Source: Litorilinea aerophila (lineage in GTDB: Bacteria; Chloroflexota; Anaerolineae; Caldilineales; Caldilineaceae). Taken from it: a stretch of 64,000 nucleotides of DNA. This document shows, one piece after another, positions 25,028 through 34,538 of this stretch. The position numbers and the translations under genes are program-made. The stretch's first letter is position 1; each line of letters begins with the position of its first letter. The notes under the pieces were generated by a model. The model searched no databases and was not told where the DNA came from. It was given only the letters and a program-made list of their open reading frames with translations. Location: contig NZ_VIGC02000004.1 in assembly GCF_006569185.2 (NCBI RefSeq), forward strand, positions 62,001 to 126,000, written 5' to 3'.

Positions 25028-26386
25028 ATGCAGAACCTGCGTATCCGCTTCCCCATGCTTGGCGCGTTGCTCCTGCTCTTGATCCTGGCTGTGGGCGCGT
25101 GCGCGCCGGCAACCCCTGCGGCTCAGGAGCCAGCCGCCGCACCGGGCGGCCAGGAGGAAGCCACGCCCGCCATGGCCGAGGGCGACGTCTTCACCTATTG
25201 GGGCGGCCTCATCTTTTCCGACGCGGCCAACCAGATGCTGGTGGATCGCATCGAGCAGTGGGGCCAGGAACGAGGCGTGGAAGTCGACGTGGTCATGATC
25301 AACCAGAACGAGACCGTGCAGCGGGTCTCCGCGGCCATCGAGGCCGGCACCATGCCCGACGCCCTGGACGTGGGCCGGGGGCACATGCTGCTCTTGAGCG
25401 AGAGCGGCCAGCTGGAGCCCCTGGACGACCTCTACGATGAGATCGGCGAGATGGTGGGCGGCTGGCTCCCCGCGGCCGACGAGGCCACCAACCCGGAGCG
25501 CTACGGCGGCCACCGCTATGGCATCCCCTTCAGCCTGGGCGGCAACGTCCTCTACCGCCGGGCCGACATCCTGGAGCCGGCCGGCTTCACCGAGCCCCCC
25601 GCCACCTGGATGGAACTGGCCGACATGGCCCGCCAGACCCAGAAGCCGCCGGAGTACTACGGCATGGGCTTCGCCCTCTCCAACGTGGGGGATGGCAACC
25701 TGACCACCACCATGCTCCACTCGTGGGGAGGACGGGTGGCCGACGATGCCGGTGAGAACTGCACCCTGGATTCCCAGGAGACTCGGGACTTCCTCCAGTG
25801 GATCACCGATGCCTACAACGAGGGCCTCTTCCCGCCTGGCGTGACCACCTGGGACGGCGCCGGTGACAACGTGGCCTACCAGTCCGGCAACGCCATCTTC
25901 ATCGCCAACCCGGGCAGCGTCTACCTCTACATGCGGGACAACGACCCCGAGCTGGCCGCAGCCACCAAGTACTCCGCGCTCCCGGCCGGCCCCAAGATGC
26001 GGGTCTCGCCGGTGGACGCCAACGTGCGGGTCATTCCCACCTCCAGCAAGCACAAGGAGCTGGCCCGGGACCTGCTCAAGTATCTCTCCGAGCCGGAGTT
26101 CATGAAGGAGTACTACTACAACGCCATCTACGGTCCCTCGGCCGTCGCCTACCAGGACGCGCCCATCTTCCAGGAGAGTGAAGTCCACCAGGGGCTGTTG
26201 GACCTGGCCCTCAACGGCACCTTCGGCGCTTATCCGGATGTGGACAACCCGGCCTTCGCCGAGTATCAGACCAACTTCCTCACCCCCCGCATGATCCAGC
26301 GGGTGGTGGTGGACGGCCTGAGCGTGGACGAGGCCGTGCTGGAAACCCAGCAGGCCTGCCAGGATATTTACGACAAGTACAAGTGA
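25028..26386 (+). CDS. ABC transporter extracellular sugar-binding lipoprotein
   Basis: 452 aa from ATG 25028 (GAGGAGGAAACC upstream; the open frame begins at 24983). Lipoprotein signal with lipobox LAVGAC, lipid-modified Cys25, then an Ala/Pro-rich linker. The mature part is a CUT1-type (family 1) substrate-binding fold with typical phrases GIPFSLGGNVLYRRADIL and ALPAGPKMRVSPVDANVRVI. It captures an oligosaccharide or related solute for the two permeases downstream. Confidence 0.93.
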   Translation: MQNLRIRFPMLGALLLLLILAVGACAPATPAAQEPAAAPGGQEEATPAMAEGDVFTYWGGLIFSDAANQMLVDRIEQWGQERGVEVDVVMINQNETVQRVSAAIEAGTMPDALDVGRGHMLLLSESGQLEPLDDLYDEIGEMVGGWLPAADEATNPERYGGHRYGIPFSLGGNVLYRRADILEPAGFTEPPATWMELADMARQTQKPPEYYGMGFALSNVGDGNLTTTMLHSWGGRVADDAGENCTLDSQETRDFLQWITDAYNEGLFPPGVTTWDGAGDNVAYQSGNAIFIANPGSVYLYMRDNDPELAAATKYSALPAGPKMRVSPVDANVRVIPTSSKHKELARDLLKYLSEPEFMKEYYYNAIYGPSAVAYQDAPIFQESEVHQGLLDLALNGTFGAYPDVDNPAFAEYQTNFLTPRMIQRVVVDGLSVDEAVLETQQACQDIYDKYK

Positions 26387-26445
26387 TGTCCGTCTGAACC
26401 GGCAGGGAGAGCGGACCTTCCCTCTCCCTGCCCACCTGACTGCCC

Positions 26446-27366
26446 ATGACCAAAGAAATCGTATCCGATCTGAACAAAGCAGGCGCCGCGCGCCCGCGCC
26501 TTTCCATGGGGCAACGAACCAGCCTGATGGGCTATCTGCTGGTGGCGCCGGTGGTGATCTGCCTGTCCATCCTGGTGATCTACCCCTTCTTCTTCGCCAT
26601 CTGGATCAGCTTCACGGACCGCATGGTGGGCCGGGAGGGCCACTTCATCGGCCTGGGCAACTACATCTACCTCCTCAACTGGGTGGATTTCCGGGCCACG
26701 GTGCGCAACACCATCGTGCTGGTGGGCTCGGTGCAGACCCTGAAATTGGTGTTGGGGTTGGGCATTGCCCTGCTCCTCAACCAGCCCATCCGGGGCCGAC
26801 CCTTCTGGCGGGGGCTGATCCTGCTGCCCTGGGCCATGCCGGCCTTCGTCGCTTTCATCACCTGGAAGCTGCTCTTTGCCCCCCAGGGCGGCGCTTTCAA
26901 CTACATCCTCATCAACACCGGCCTGGTCCAGAGCCACGTGGACTTCTTGAGCACCAAGGCCCTGGCCATGCCCAGCGTGATCACGGCCAGCTTCTGGCGG
27001 GGCTTCCCGTTTTGGGTGATCTCCTTCCTGGCCGCCCTTCAGAATGTGCCCCCGGAGCTCTACGAGGCCGCCGCCATCGACGGGGCCGGCGCCTGGCAGC
27101 GTTTCCGTCACGTCACCCTGCCGGGGATCCGCCATGTGGTGCTGGTGGTGGTGCTGCTATCTACCATCTGGACCACCAACAGCTTTGAGGCGGTGTGGCT
27201 GCTGACCCAGGGCGGTCCATCGAACGCGACCATGACCTTCCCGGTTCTGGCCTACTACGGGTTGCAGAGCCTACGCATCGGCGAAGCGGCCGCGGTCTCC
27301 GTCTCCATGCTGCCCGTCTTTGCCGTGCTGGCCTTTATCATCGCCAAATTGCTGCAGGAGGAGTAG
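26446..27366 (+). CDS. Carbohydrate ABC transporter permease, CUT1 (MalF-like)
   Basis: 306 aa with about six membrane helices. EAA loop: ELYEAAAIDGAGAWQRFRHV. Conserved WTTNSFEAVWLLTQGGPSNAT block, in which TQGGP is typical of this permease class. The ribosome site at ATG 26446 is weak. It follows the binding-lipoprotein gene by 59 bp and precedes its partner by 2 bp. Confidence 0.93.
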   Translation: MTKEIVSDLNKAGAARPRLSMGQRTSLMGYLLVAPVVICLSILVIYPFFFAIWISFTDRMVGREGHFIGLGNYIYLLNWVDFRATVRNTIVLVGSVQTLKLVLGLGIALLLNQPIRGRPFWRGLILLPWAMPAFVAFITWKLLFAPQGGAFNYILINTGLVQSHVDFLSTKALAMPSVITASFWRGFPFWVISFLAALQNVPPELYEAAAIDGAGAWQRFRHVTLPGIRHVVLVVVLLSTIWTTNSFEAVWLLTQGGPSNATMTFPVLAYYGLQSLRIGEAAAVSVSMLPVFAVLAFIIAKLLQEE

Positions 27367-27368
27367 CT

Positions 27369-28202
27369 GTGTTACACAAATTAAGCCCAGGACAGAAAAT
27401 TCTGTACTATACCCTCCTGTGCCTGTTGGCCCTGATCATCCTGTTTCCCATTTACTACATGTTGTCCATTTCCCTGAAGTTGCCCCGGGATATTTACCGA
27501 TCCCCGTCCCTGTTGCCCATCAACCCGACCCTGCAGAACTACATCGATCTCTTCACCAAAATGCGGTTCGGGATTAACATCCGCAACAGCTTCATCGTGG
27601 CCGGCTCGGCCACCTTGATCTCGGTCTTCATCAGCTGTCTGGCCGCCTATAGCCTGGTGCGCCTGCGCTATCGCTACCGGGACTGGATCGGCCGCCTGAT
27701 CCTCTTCACCTACCTGACGCCGGCGGCGCTGCTCTTCATCCCGCTTTCGGTGATCATCGCCCGCCTCCAGTTGGGCAACACCCTCCATGGGCTCATCTTC
27801 GTCTACCTGACCTTTGCCGCACCCCTGAGCACCTGGCTGCTGATGGGGTACTTCCGCAGCATCCCGGTGGACCTGGAGGAGCAGGCCATGGTGGATGGGG
27901 CGACCCGTCTGGTTGCCCTTTTCCGGGTGGTATTGCCCCTGGCCGCGCCAGGGCTGATCGCGGTCAGCGTCTTCACCTTCACCGGCGCGTGGAACGAACT
28001 GCTGCTGGCCCTCATCTTCATCACTTCCCCGGAGAAGCAGACCGTGCCCGTCGCAGTCAGCTACCTGATCACCGGCGACGTCTTCCGCTGGGGCCTGATC
28101 ATGGCTGGCTCCGTCTCCGCAGCAGTGCCGGTCATGGTCCTCTACTACCTGGGCCAGCGTTTCGTGGTCCAGGGCCTGGCCGCGGGCGCGGTGAAGGGCT
28201 AA
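27369..28202 (+). CDS. Carbohydrate ABC transporter permease, CUT1 (MalG-like)
   Basis: 277 aa from GTG 27369, chosen because AGGAGG lies about 8 nt upstream and only 2 nt separate it from the partner permease stop; the open frame runs back to 27195. Six membrane helices; EAA loop LEEQAMVDGATRLVALFRVV (one Ala of the usual EAA is shifted to QAM). C-terminus VVQGLAAGAVKG is the classic MalG-type ending. No ATPase gene follows. Confidence 0.93.
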   Translation: MLHKLSPGQKILYYTLLCLLALIILFPIYYMLSISLKLPRDIYRSPSLLPINPTLQNYIDLFTKMRFGINIRNSFIVAGSATLISVFISCLAAYSLVRLRYRYRDWIGRLILFTYLTPAALLFIPLSVIIARLQLGNTLHGLIFVYLTFAAPLSTWLLMGYFRSIPVDLEEQAMVDGATRLVALFRVVLPLAAPGLIAVSVFTFTGAWNELLLALIFITSPEKQTVPVAVSYLITGDVFRWGLIMAGSVSAAVPVMVLYYLGQRFVVQGLAAGAVKG

Positions 28203-28241
28203 TTGGATCTAACGATAACAACGAAAAATCACAACCATTCA

Positions 28242-28390
28242 CCCCCCTCATCCCCAACCCCTCACCCCCGGCTTTCCCGGGGGAGAGGGGAGAAGAGAAC
28301 CGTTTGTGTTTGCGGCGCAGCACACCGCAAACACGCCATCATTCCCCCTTCCCCCCCGCGGGGGGGAAGGGGGTTAGGGGGATGGGGGAT
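28242..28390. repeat. MITE-like element of three hairpins with C-rich/G-rich ends
   Basis: Three hairpins in 149 bp: CCCCCGG (28265-28271) with 28277-28283; GTGTTTGCGG (28306-28315) with 28325-28334 over a 9-nt loop; and a perfect 30-nt palindrome at 28344-28373 made of C and T runs. The outer ends (28242-28261 and about 28371-28390) are imperfect inverted copies of a CCCCATCCCCCTAACCCC-like sequence. It fills the 221-bp gap between the permease and MocA genes of one operon. A mobile or repeat element is more likely than a simple terminator. Confidence 0.7.
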
Positions 28391-28423
28391 GAACAGTTAG
28401 GAAAAATCATAAGGAGAAGCCAT

Positions 28424-29536
28424 ATGCCTGATGTGGTTCGACTGGGTATTGTGGGCACGGGCAGCATCACCCTGCGGGGGCTGCTACCCCACCTGACCAT
28501 GGAGGATGTGCAGGATCGGGTGCGGGTGACCGCGGTGTGTGACCCGGTGGTGGAGCGGGCCCAGGCTGCGGCGGCCAAATTCGGCGTGCCCGCCGCCTAC
28601 GCCTCCATGGAGGAGATGCTGGAGGCCGGCGATGTGGATGCGGTGAGCATTGCGTCGCCCATCGGCTTCCATTTCCAGCAGGGGATGCTGGCTGTGGAGC
28701 ACGGCGTCCATGTCCACTTCAACAAGACCATGACCACCACGGTGGACGAGGCCGATCAGCTGATTGCCCGGGCCGCCGAGAAGGGGGTCAAACTGGTCTC
28801 GTCGCCTGGCGAGATGCTGAACCCCCGGCTCCAGGCCATCAAGGCGCTCATCGACCAGGGCGCCCTGGGCACCCTCACCTGGGCAGTCACCGGTGCCACC
28901 TTCGGCCGCTACCATGAGAACGAGGCGCGAGTGCGCCACGGCACCGATCCCTTGAGCAACGTGAACCCAGCCTGGTACTTCCGTCGGCCAGGGGGCGGCC
29001 CCCTCTACGACATGACCGTCTACGGGCTCCACGCCATGACGGGCATCCTGGGGCCGGCCAAGCGGGTCACGGCCTTTTCCGGCGTGCGCATCCGCGAGCG
29101 GGAATTCCAGGGCCAGATGCTCCCCACAGACATGGACGACCAGACCCTGATGGTCCTGGACTTTGGGGATGCCTTTTTTGCCTTTGTCTATGGCGTGGCT
29201 GCCGGCGGGCTGCCCAACATGGGGCGCCCCCTCATCTTCGGCACTAGGGGCGTTATCAACGGCGATACCCTAAACGGAGAGCCCATCGACTTCCCAGGCC
29301 GGGAGATCGCCCAGCAGTACGGCTATACCGCCACCCTGCCCCATGTGGTGGGCAAGCACCGGGAGATGGAGGAGGCCCACGTTTACGAGGATGTGATGCA
29401 GCTGGTGGACTGGATCCGGGAGGATAAACCCACCGTGGCCACGGCGGAACATGCCCGCCACGTCATCGAGATCATCGACGCGGCCTATCGCTCCGCGGAG
29501 ACCGGCCAGGCCCAGACCCTGCGCACCACGTTCTAA
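28424..29536 (+). CDS. Gfo/Idh/MocA family oxidoreductase
   Basis: 370 aa from ATG 28424 (AAGGAG upstream). Rossmann loop GIVGTGSITLRG near the N-terminus. The usual EKP active-site motif reads NKT (HVHFNKTMTTTVDEA), so only Lys is kept. The C-terminal MocA domain includes SNVNPAWYFRRPGGGPLYD and a His-containing helix (YGLHAMTGILG). It probably oxidises a sugar delivered by the upstream importer after desulfation. Substrate unknown. Confidence 0.88.
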   Translation: MPDVVRLGIVGTGSITLRGLLPHLTMEDVQDRVRVTAVCDPVVERAQAAAAKFGVPAAYASMEEMLEAGDVDAVSIASPIGFHFQQGMLAVEHGVHVHFNKTMTTTVDEADQLIARAAEKGVKLVSSPGEMLNPRLQAIKALIDQGALGTLTWAVTGATFGRYHENEARVRHGTDPLSNVNPAWYFRRPGGGPLYDMTVYGLHAMTGILGPAKRVTAFSGVRIREREFQGQMLPTDMDDQTLMVLDFGDAFFAFVYGVAAGGLPNMGRPLIFGTRGVINGDTLNGEPIDFPGREIAQQYGYTATLPHVVGKHREMEEAHVYEDVMQLVDWIREDKPTVATAEHARHVIEIIDAAYRSAETGQAQTLRTTF

Positions 29537-29973
<437 letters not shown>

Positions 29974-30504
29974 TTACCGTACCCGAAGGATGGCCCCCTC
30001 AGGAATCCGGTGGGGGTTGCGAATCTGAGGGTTCAGCCTCAAGAGCTGACGTACCGTGGTGCGGTACATCTGGGCGATCTCGCTCAGGGTTTCTCCCGCC
30101 TGAACCCGATGGAAGAGCTTGTGCTCGGGGGGCGGCGGCATCTCCACCCGGGGGATGCAGAGTCGCTGCCCCACAAAGATGCGGTGGGGATTGCGGATCC
30201 TGTTGATGCGCTGGAGCACTTCCACCGTGGTGCCAAACTTCCGGGCAATCTCCGACAGGGTGTCCCGATGGCGGACCACGTAAATCTGGGCACACTGGGC
30301 GCTCTTGCCCGGGTGGACCGGATGGAAGCGGTTCCCAGCGGGCGGTTTACTGCGGGCGCCGGCCGTCGGTGCTGCCAGGACGCTGGCCGGGAGCAGTGCC
30401 CCAATCAGGCTCAGGGTGAGAATGGTGGTGAGGAGGATGAGACGACTTCGGGAAAATATCCGCTGAAAGAGGGAACCAGGGAACAGGGAGCTTTTTGCCC
30501 ACAT
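29974..30504 (-). CDS. Exported protein with two LysM domains
   Basis: 176 aa from ATG 30504 (AGGAG upstream). N-terminal basic segment and hydrophobic signal (about residues 20-44, ending SVLAAPTA), then LysM one (about 75-118, VVRHRDTLSEIARKFGTT) and LysM two (about 130-175, HRVQAGETLSEIAQMYRTT). LysM domains bind peptidoglycan or chitin-like glycans. No catalytic domain follows, so it is a cell-envelope binding protein. A TATAAT at 30623-30628 on the minus strand could be its -10. Confidence 0.9.
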   Translation of the reverse strand: MWAKSSLFPGSLFQRIFSRSRLILLTTILTLSLIGALLPASVLAAPTAGARSKPPAGNRFHPVHPGKSAQCAQIYVVRHRDTLSEIARKFGTTVEVLQRINRIRNPHRIFVGQRLCIPRVEMPPPPEHKLFHRVQAGETLSEIAQMYRTTVRQLLRLNPQIRNPHRIPEGAILRVR

Positions 30505-30623
30505 AGGGATCTCCTTTGGAAAAGAAATGGTGCGCTGCGTTCCAGAGAATCAGAAAGGGAATCAGAAAGGGAAGGGAGCCATGTTATCGATGCCACCGGG
30601 CTGGTGTATACCAGTGCCGACTA

Positions 30624-31823
30624 TTATACATGATTCGAGGGAAAAAAGATACGCTGAATTTTGCCGGCCCGCAGGTGGAAGCGGCGGGCCAGCGCATACG
30701 CCAGGATGCAGCCCAGCCCCAGCACCGGCGGCACCAGCAGCAGGTTCAACCCGACGGTCAGGCTGAAGCGGTCGGCCACCATGCCTGTGAGGGAAGCGCC
30801 CAGGCCACCGGGCAGCCAGCCCAACCCCATGAGCAGGCCCGAAGCTACGCCGGCCTGGCGGGGCCAGGCGTCCAGAGCCAGGGCGATGCTGGTGGGAAAG
30901 GTGGCGCCGATGGTGATGCCCACCACCGCCAGCCATACCAATTGCAGCACTCCCTGGGTGTTCAGGAACAGCCACAGAGCCGGCGCCATGGCCGCCAGGC
31001 TCAGCGCCACCACCTGCCAGAGGCCCAGACGGTCCCCGGCGGGCCCGCCCACAAAGCTGCCCACGCTGATGGCAAAAAGGAGCACCGAAAGGTAGCGCCC
31101 CCCCACCGCGACGCCACCTCCCGCCTGATCGATCCAGACGGGCAGGTAGGTGGTCAAGGCCACCTGAAACCAGGAGCGGAACATTACCGCCACCACCACC
31201 AGAATCAGCCCCAGCAGAAATCCATCGGCCGCGGCGTGCCCCCTGTCTGCGCCCTGCTTTTGCCGGGCGGACGGCGTCGGCCGCAGCAGCCGGTAGGCCA
31301 GGATGCCCGCCAGCAGGCCGATGGGCATGAGGGTGGCCGTTCCAGCCATCCCGAAGAGCCCCAGGGCTGTCGCCATCCACAGGGGGCTGAGGGCCGAGCC
31401 AATGTTGCCGCCTACGGAGAAAATCGACAGACCCGCCCCACGCCTGGGGCCGCTGTGGCTGGCTGCCAGCACAGCCGCGGCCGGGTGGAAGGCCGCAGAA
31501 CCCAGCGCGCCCAGGGCGATGAGGAGCAGCAGGGATGGGTAGTTCCAGGCAAAGCCCACCAGCCCCATCACGACCCCGATCCAAATGATGCTGAGGCTGG
31601 CCATCCGCTCGGATCCCCAGCGGTCGCTGAGATAGCCGAAAAAGGGCTGGGCCAGGGTTGTGGCGGTGGTGGCCACCAGCGCAATGGTCCCCACCTGGGT
31701 GAAGTTCAACCCCATGTGGACCATGAGCAGCGGATAGAGGATGGGCAGGAAGTTGCTGCTGAATTCGATGGCCAGGTGGCCTAACGCGGCCATGATCAAT
31801 CCGTTGGACAGGCGTGTCTGCAT
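30624..31823 (-). CDS. MFS transporter, fosmidomycin-resistance (FSR)-like
   Basis: 399 aa, about 12 membrane helices. The loop 2-3 motif FGYLSDRWGSERM is a form of the MFS motif A, and GALGSAAFHPAAAVLA is typical of the fosmidomycin-resistance family. GGAGG lies 6 nt before ATG 31823. A TACAAT upstream on the minus strand (complement of 31874-31879) may be its -10. Likely a drug or metabolite exporter; substrate not deducible. Confidence 0.88.
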   Translation of the reverse strand: MQTRLSNGLIMAALGHLAIEFSSNFLPILYPLLMVHMGLNFTQVGTIALVATTATTLAQPFFGYLSDRWGSERMASLSIIWIGVVMGLVGFAWNYPSLLLLIALGALGSAAFHPAAAVLAASHSGPRRGAGLSIFSVGGNIGSALSPLWMATALGLFGMAGTATLMPIGLLAGILAYRLLRPTPSARQKQGADRGHAAADGFLLGLILVVVAVMFRSWFQVALTTYLPVWIDQAGGGVAVGGRYLSVLLFAISVGSFVGGPAGDRLGLWQVVALSLAAMAPALWLFLNTQGVLQLVWLAVVGITIGATFPTSIALALDAWPRQAGVASGLLMGLGWLPGGLGASLTGMVADRFSLTVGLNLLLVPPVLGLGCILAYALARRFHLRAGKIQRIFFPSNHV

Positions 31824-31959
31824 GCAGAGCCTCCATGGCGGGCTGGTTTTCGGCTGGCAGCTTTCCTGCTATTGTAGCAGCAGGGCCGTGGATCGCCCAT
31901 GCTGGGCCAGGGGTGAAATCCGGCCAAAGTACCAATGGCCGGGATGACCGCCTCCGCTT

Positions 31960-31988
31960 TTGGATGGCGATCCCGGCTGTGTTAAAAT
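31960..31988 (+). promoter_or_regulatory. Promoter giving a probable leaderless mRNA
   Basis: TTGGAT (31960-31965), 17 bp, TAAAAT (31983-31988). Transcription should start at about 31995-31997, at the GTG start of the complex-I-like gene, and no ribosome site exists there. Confidence 0.6.
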
Positions 31989-31996
31989 TCACCCTT

Positions 31997-33703
31997 GTGA
32001 ACACGTTGGTAGAGATCCTTGCCTCACCGGTCGGCCCGGCTGTCGTTCTTCTGGTCGGCGCCGTGGTCGAGTTGATCATAGGGCGCTGGGTGCGCCGGCC
32101 TGGCATACTGACCGGGTTGGCGTTGTTTTTTGTTGCTATTGCCACCTGGCTCTTCCTGGGCCTGCGCACAGAACCGGTGGTCCCGGTCTTCAGCCAGCCC
32201 TGGCAGCCACCCCTCCACAGCGGGACCAACCTGCTTTGGGTGGGTGACGGCTGGAACTGGTACATTTCCGGCCTGATTCTGCTCCTGGGCGGTGTGGGCA
32301 TTCTGCTGGAGCTGAACAACGTTGGGAGCGTCCAGGGGCAGGGCCGACGTCGCCATCCTGCCCTGGCGGTCCATCTGGGTGTCTTGGCCGCCGGCCTGCT
32401 CTTCGTGGGCAGCGGCAACGTCCTCACCACCATGCTGACCTGGGTGGTGTTGGACCTCTTCATCCTGGTTCGGGGGACCCTTCAGCCCGAGGGCGACGAC
32501 GGGGAGCGGCCGGGAGGCGCCTCGACCCAACAGGCCCGGGGCCTGAGCCTGTTGGGAGCGCTCCTGTTGCTCATCGGCCTGCTGCCTGCCGGCCCCCTGG
32601 GACCAGGACAGCCGCTCCAGGGGGGGAGCCTTCCCCCGGAAACCTTGCTGCTCATGTTCCTGGCCAGCCTGATCCGGGCCGGGATCTATCCGTTTCACCT
32701 CTGGCTGCTCTCGCCCGAGCGGCCTCAGCTGGATGTGGCCGAACGCCTGCTGGACCACATGATCCCGGTGTTGTGCGGCCTCTGGCTGCTGGGGTGGACC
32801 ATGGACCTGGGGACCGAATTTTTCTTGCCCCAGGCCGACATTGTGGCCCTGTTGCTGCTTTCCCTGTTGGGGAGCGCCCTGGCCGCGTGGACGGCCCAGC
32901 AGCAGCCAGACCACACCACCCTGGTCCTGGTTACATCGGCCGGGCTGGCTGCCCTGGCCAGCGCGCTGGCCTACAACCGGGGGCCCGAAGGCCTGATCTG
33001 GCCCACCACGGCCTTTGCCCTGGGCGGCGCCCTCTGGCTGGTGGGTGACCAGGTGTGGCAGGCCTGGGGCTGGCAGATCCCCGTGAGCGTGGGCGCGCTG
33101 GCTCTGGTGGGCGTCCCCTTCACGCCCGGGTTTCTCACCCAGCCGGCCGTGGCCCGGCTCCTGATCCTGGGCGACTTCTTCTACCTGCTCCTCTTCGGCC
33201 TGTTTGTTGTCGCCCAGAGCATGCAGATTGCCGCCCTGCTCCAGAGCTGGAGCACGGCTCAGAAGGTAGAGCTGCCGACCCTGCAGCCAGGCGTCCTGGT
33301 GCGCCTTCTGGTGGCGGCCGTCCTCCTGGGCCTGGCGCTGGCCATCACCGGCTTCTTCCCGGAAACCATCGCCGGGCTGGCCAGTATGCCGGAAGCCATT
33401 CCGCCCACCCTGGGTAACCCACCCAACGTGGTGGCGGAGGTGCCTGTCTGGATCGCCCTGGGCCTGCCGCTGTTGCTGGGCATTGGCCTGGTGATGGTTC
33501 AGCCGGCCCTCTGGCGCATGCTGGGCCCCTGGCCGGAGCGGCTGAGCGTCCTGTCCCGGCTGGAATGGCTCTTTCAGATGGGTTGGTGGGGCGTTAACCG
33601 GGCCAGCGTGGCCTGGGGCACCGTGTTGAATGTGGTGGAAGGAGCCGGCTACGTGGGGTGGGTGCTGGTCTTTTTGTTGATGGGATACCTGCTCGTTCGG
33701 TGA
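31997..33703 (+). CDS. Complex-I/Mrp-like proton-translocating membrane subunit (NuoL/M/N-like), first of three
   Basis: 568 aa, around 14 hydrophobic segments. Resembles the antiporter-like subunits of complex I: the segment IRAGIYPFHLWLLSPERP (about residues 225-242) corresponds to the KxxxxPFHxWLP motif, with Arg for the usual Lys, and VGVPFTPGFLTQP to the GxPxxxGF motif. Conservation is weak, so the family call is moderate. The start is set at GTG 31997 because the promoter places the transcript start there; ATG 31964 is an in-frame alternative. The downstream genes look like partner subunits. Confidence 0.7.
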   Translation: MNTLVEILASPVGPAVVLLVGAVVELIIGRWVRRPGILTGLALFFVAIATWLFLGLRTEPVVPVFSQPWQPPLHSGTNLLWVGDGWNWYISGLILLLGGVGILLELNNVGSVQGQGRRRHPALAVHLGVLAAGLLFVGSGNVLTTMLTWVVLDLFILVRGTLQPEGDDGERPGGASTQQARGLSLLGALLLLIGLLPAGPLGPGQPLQGGSLPPETLLLMFLASLIRAGIYPFHLWLLSPERPQLDVAERLLDHMIPVLCGLWLLGWTMDLGTEFFLPQADIVALLLLSLLGSALAAWTAQQQPDHTTLVLVTSAGLAALASALAYNRGPEGLIWPTTAFALGGALWLVGDQVWQAWGWQIPVSVGALALVGVPFTPGFLTQPAVARLLILGDFFYLLLFGLFVVAQSMQIAALLQSWSTAQKVELPTLQPGVLVRLLVAAVLLGLALAITGFFPETIAGLASMPEAIPPTLGNPPNVVAEVPVWIALGLPLLLGIGLVMVQPALWRMLGPWPERLSVLSRLEWLFQMGWWGVNRASVAWGTVLNVVEGAGYVGWVLVFLLMGYLLVR

Positions 33704-33755
33704 GGCTCGGCAGGGGGCTGTCCACTGACGGGCATCCGACTGTGACCGGATTGAC

Positions 33756-34538
33756 ATGGAGAATTTTTTCACTTCCCTGGGTTTATGGACCGGCGACCTC
33801 AGCCTGTTGGCGGCTGGCCTGGCTGCAGCGCTGATTGTTCTCGTGTGGGATTGGCGCGCCAGCCTGGTGGGCCTGGTGGCCGTGGAGCTGGGCGTAGCCC
33901 TGGCGGCCATCCGGCATCTGAGCCTGCCGCTGCCCTGGGCCACCATCCAGGGCCTGGTGATCGTCCTGGCCTGCCTGATCCTGGCCCTGTCCATCCGGCA
34001 GGTGGCGGCCCATGCCTCCCTGTACCAGGCCGGCACCTGGATGCTGCGGGTGGGGGCCTTGCTGCTGGCCTTTTGGGCATGGCTTTCCCTGCGCCAATGG
34101 CTGTCGCTGCCCATGCTGGAAGGCGGCCTCATGGATCTCTTTATCTGGCTGGGGCTCTGCGTCCTGGTGTTGCTGGGCCTGAGCGACAACCCCTTTTACA
34201 CCGGGGTGGGCCTGCTGCTCTGGTGCATCCCTGCCCAGGTGATCGTCTCCGCGCTGTTGGCCGTCCCCGCCTTGATCGCCATCATCGGCATCCTGGAGCT
34301 GCTGTTGGCCCTGGCCTGTAGCTACCTCATCCTGGCCGAGCGGCTTCCCGAAGAGTCCGAAAAGCTGGTCCTCACCGATATCGTGTTTCCCGAGCCGACG
34401 GCTCGCCGGGAGATGCCGACCCGCGGGTCAGCCAGGCGTCTGCCTCGCTGGCGTCGCCTGTTGGGCCAGTGGGGCCTGGCGGGGCGTGCCCGGGTCGGCC
34501 AGGAGGAGGACTCCCTGTTGATGCGGAGGCGCCCGTGA
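33756..34538 (+). CDS. Polytopic membrane protein of the complex-I-like trio
   Basis: 260 aa, about six to seven membrane helices over residues 15-200 and a basic Arg-rich cytoplasmic tail. Not recognised as a named family; size and position recall small membrane-arm subunits such as HyfE or NuoK-like proteins. The ribosome site is weak (52 bp after the upstream stop). Its stop overlaps the next gene's GTG (GTGA), so the two are translationally coupled. Confidence 0.62.
   Translation: MENFFTSLGLWTGDLSLLAAGLAAALIVLVWDWRASLVGLVAVELGVALAAIRHLSLPLPWATIQGLVIVLACLILALSIRQVAAHASLYQAGTWMLRVGALLLAFWAWLSLRQWLSLPMLEGGLMDLFIWLGLCVLVLLGLSDNPFYTGVGLLLWCIPAQVIVSALLAVPALIAIIGILELLLALACSYLILAERLPEESEKLVLTDIVFPEPTARREMPTRGSARRLPRWRRLLGQWGLAGRARVGQEEDSLLMRRRP

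Noticed and set aside
32024-34189. 721-aa minus-strand frame opposite the complex-I-like genes
   Set aside because: Gln/Gly/His-rich shadow of hydrophobic plus-strand genes; no motif and no start signal.
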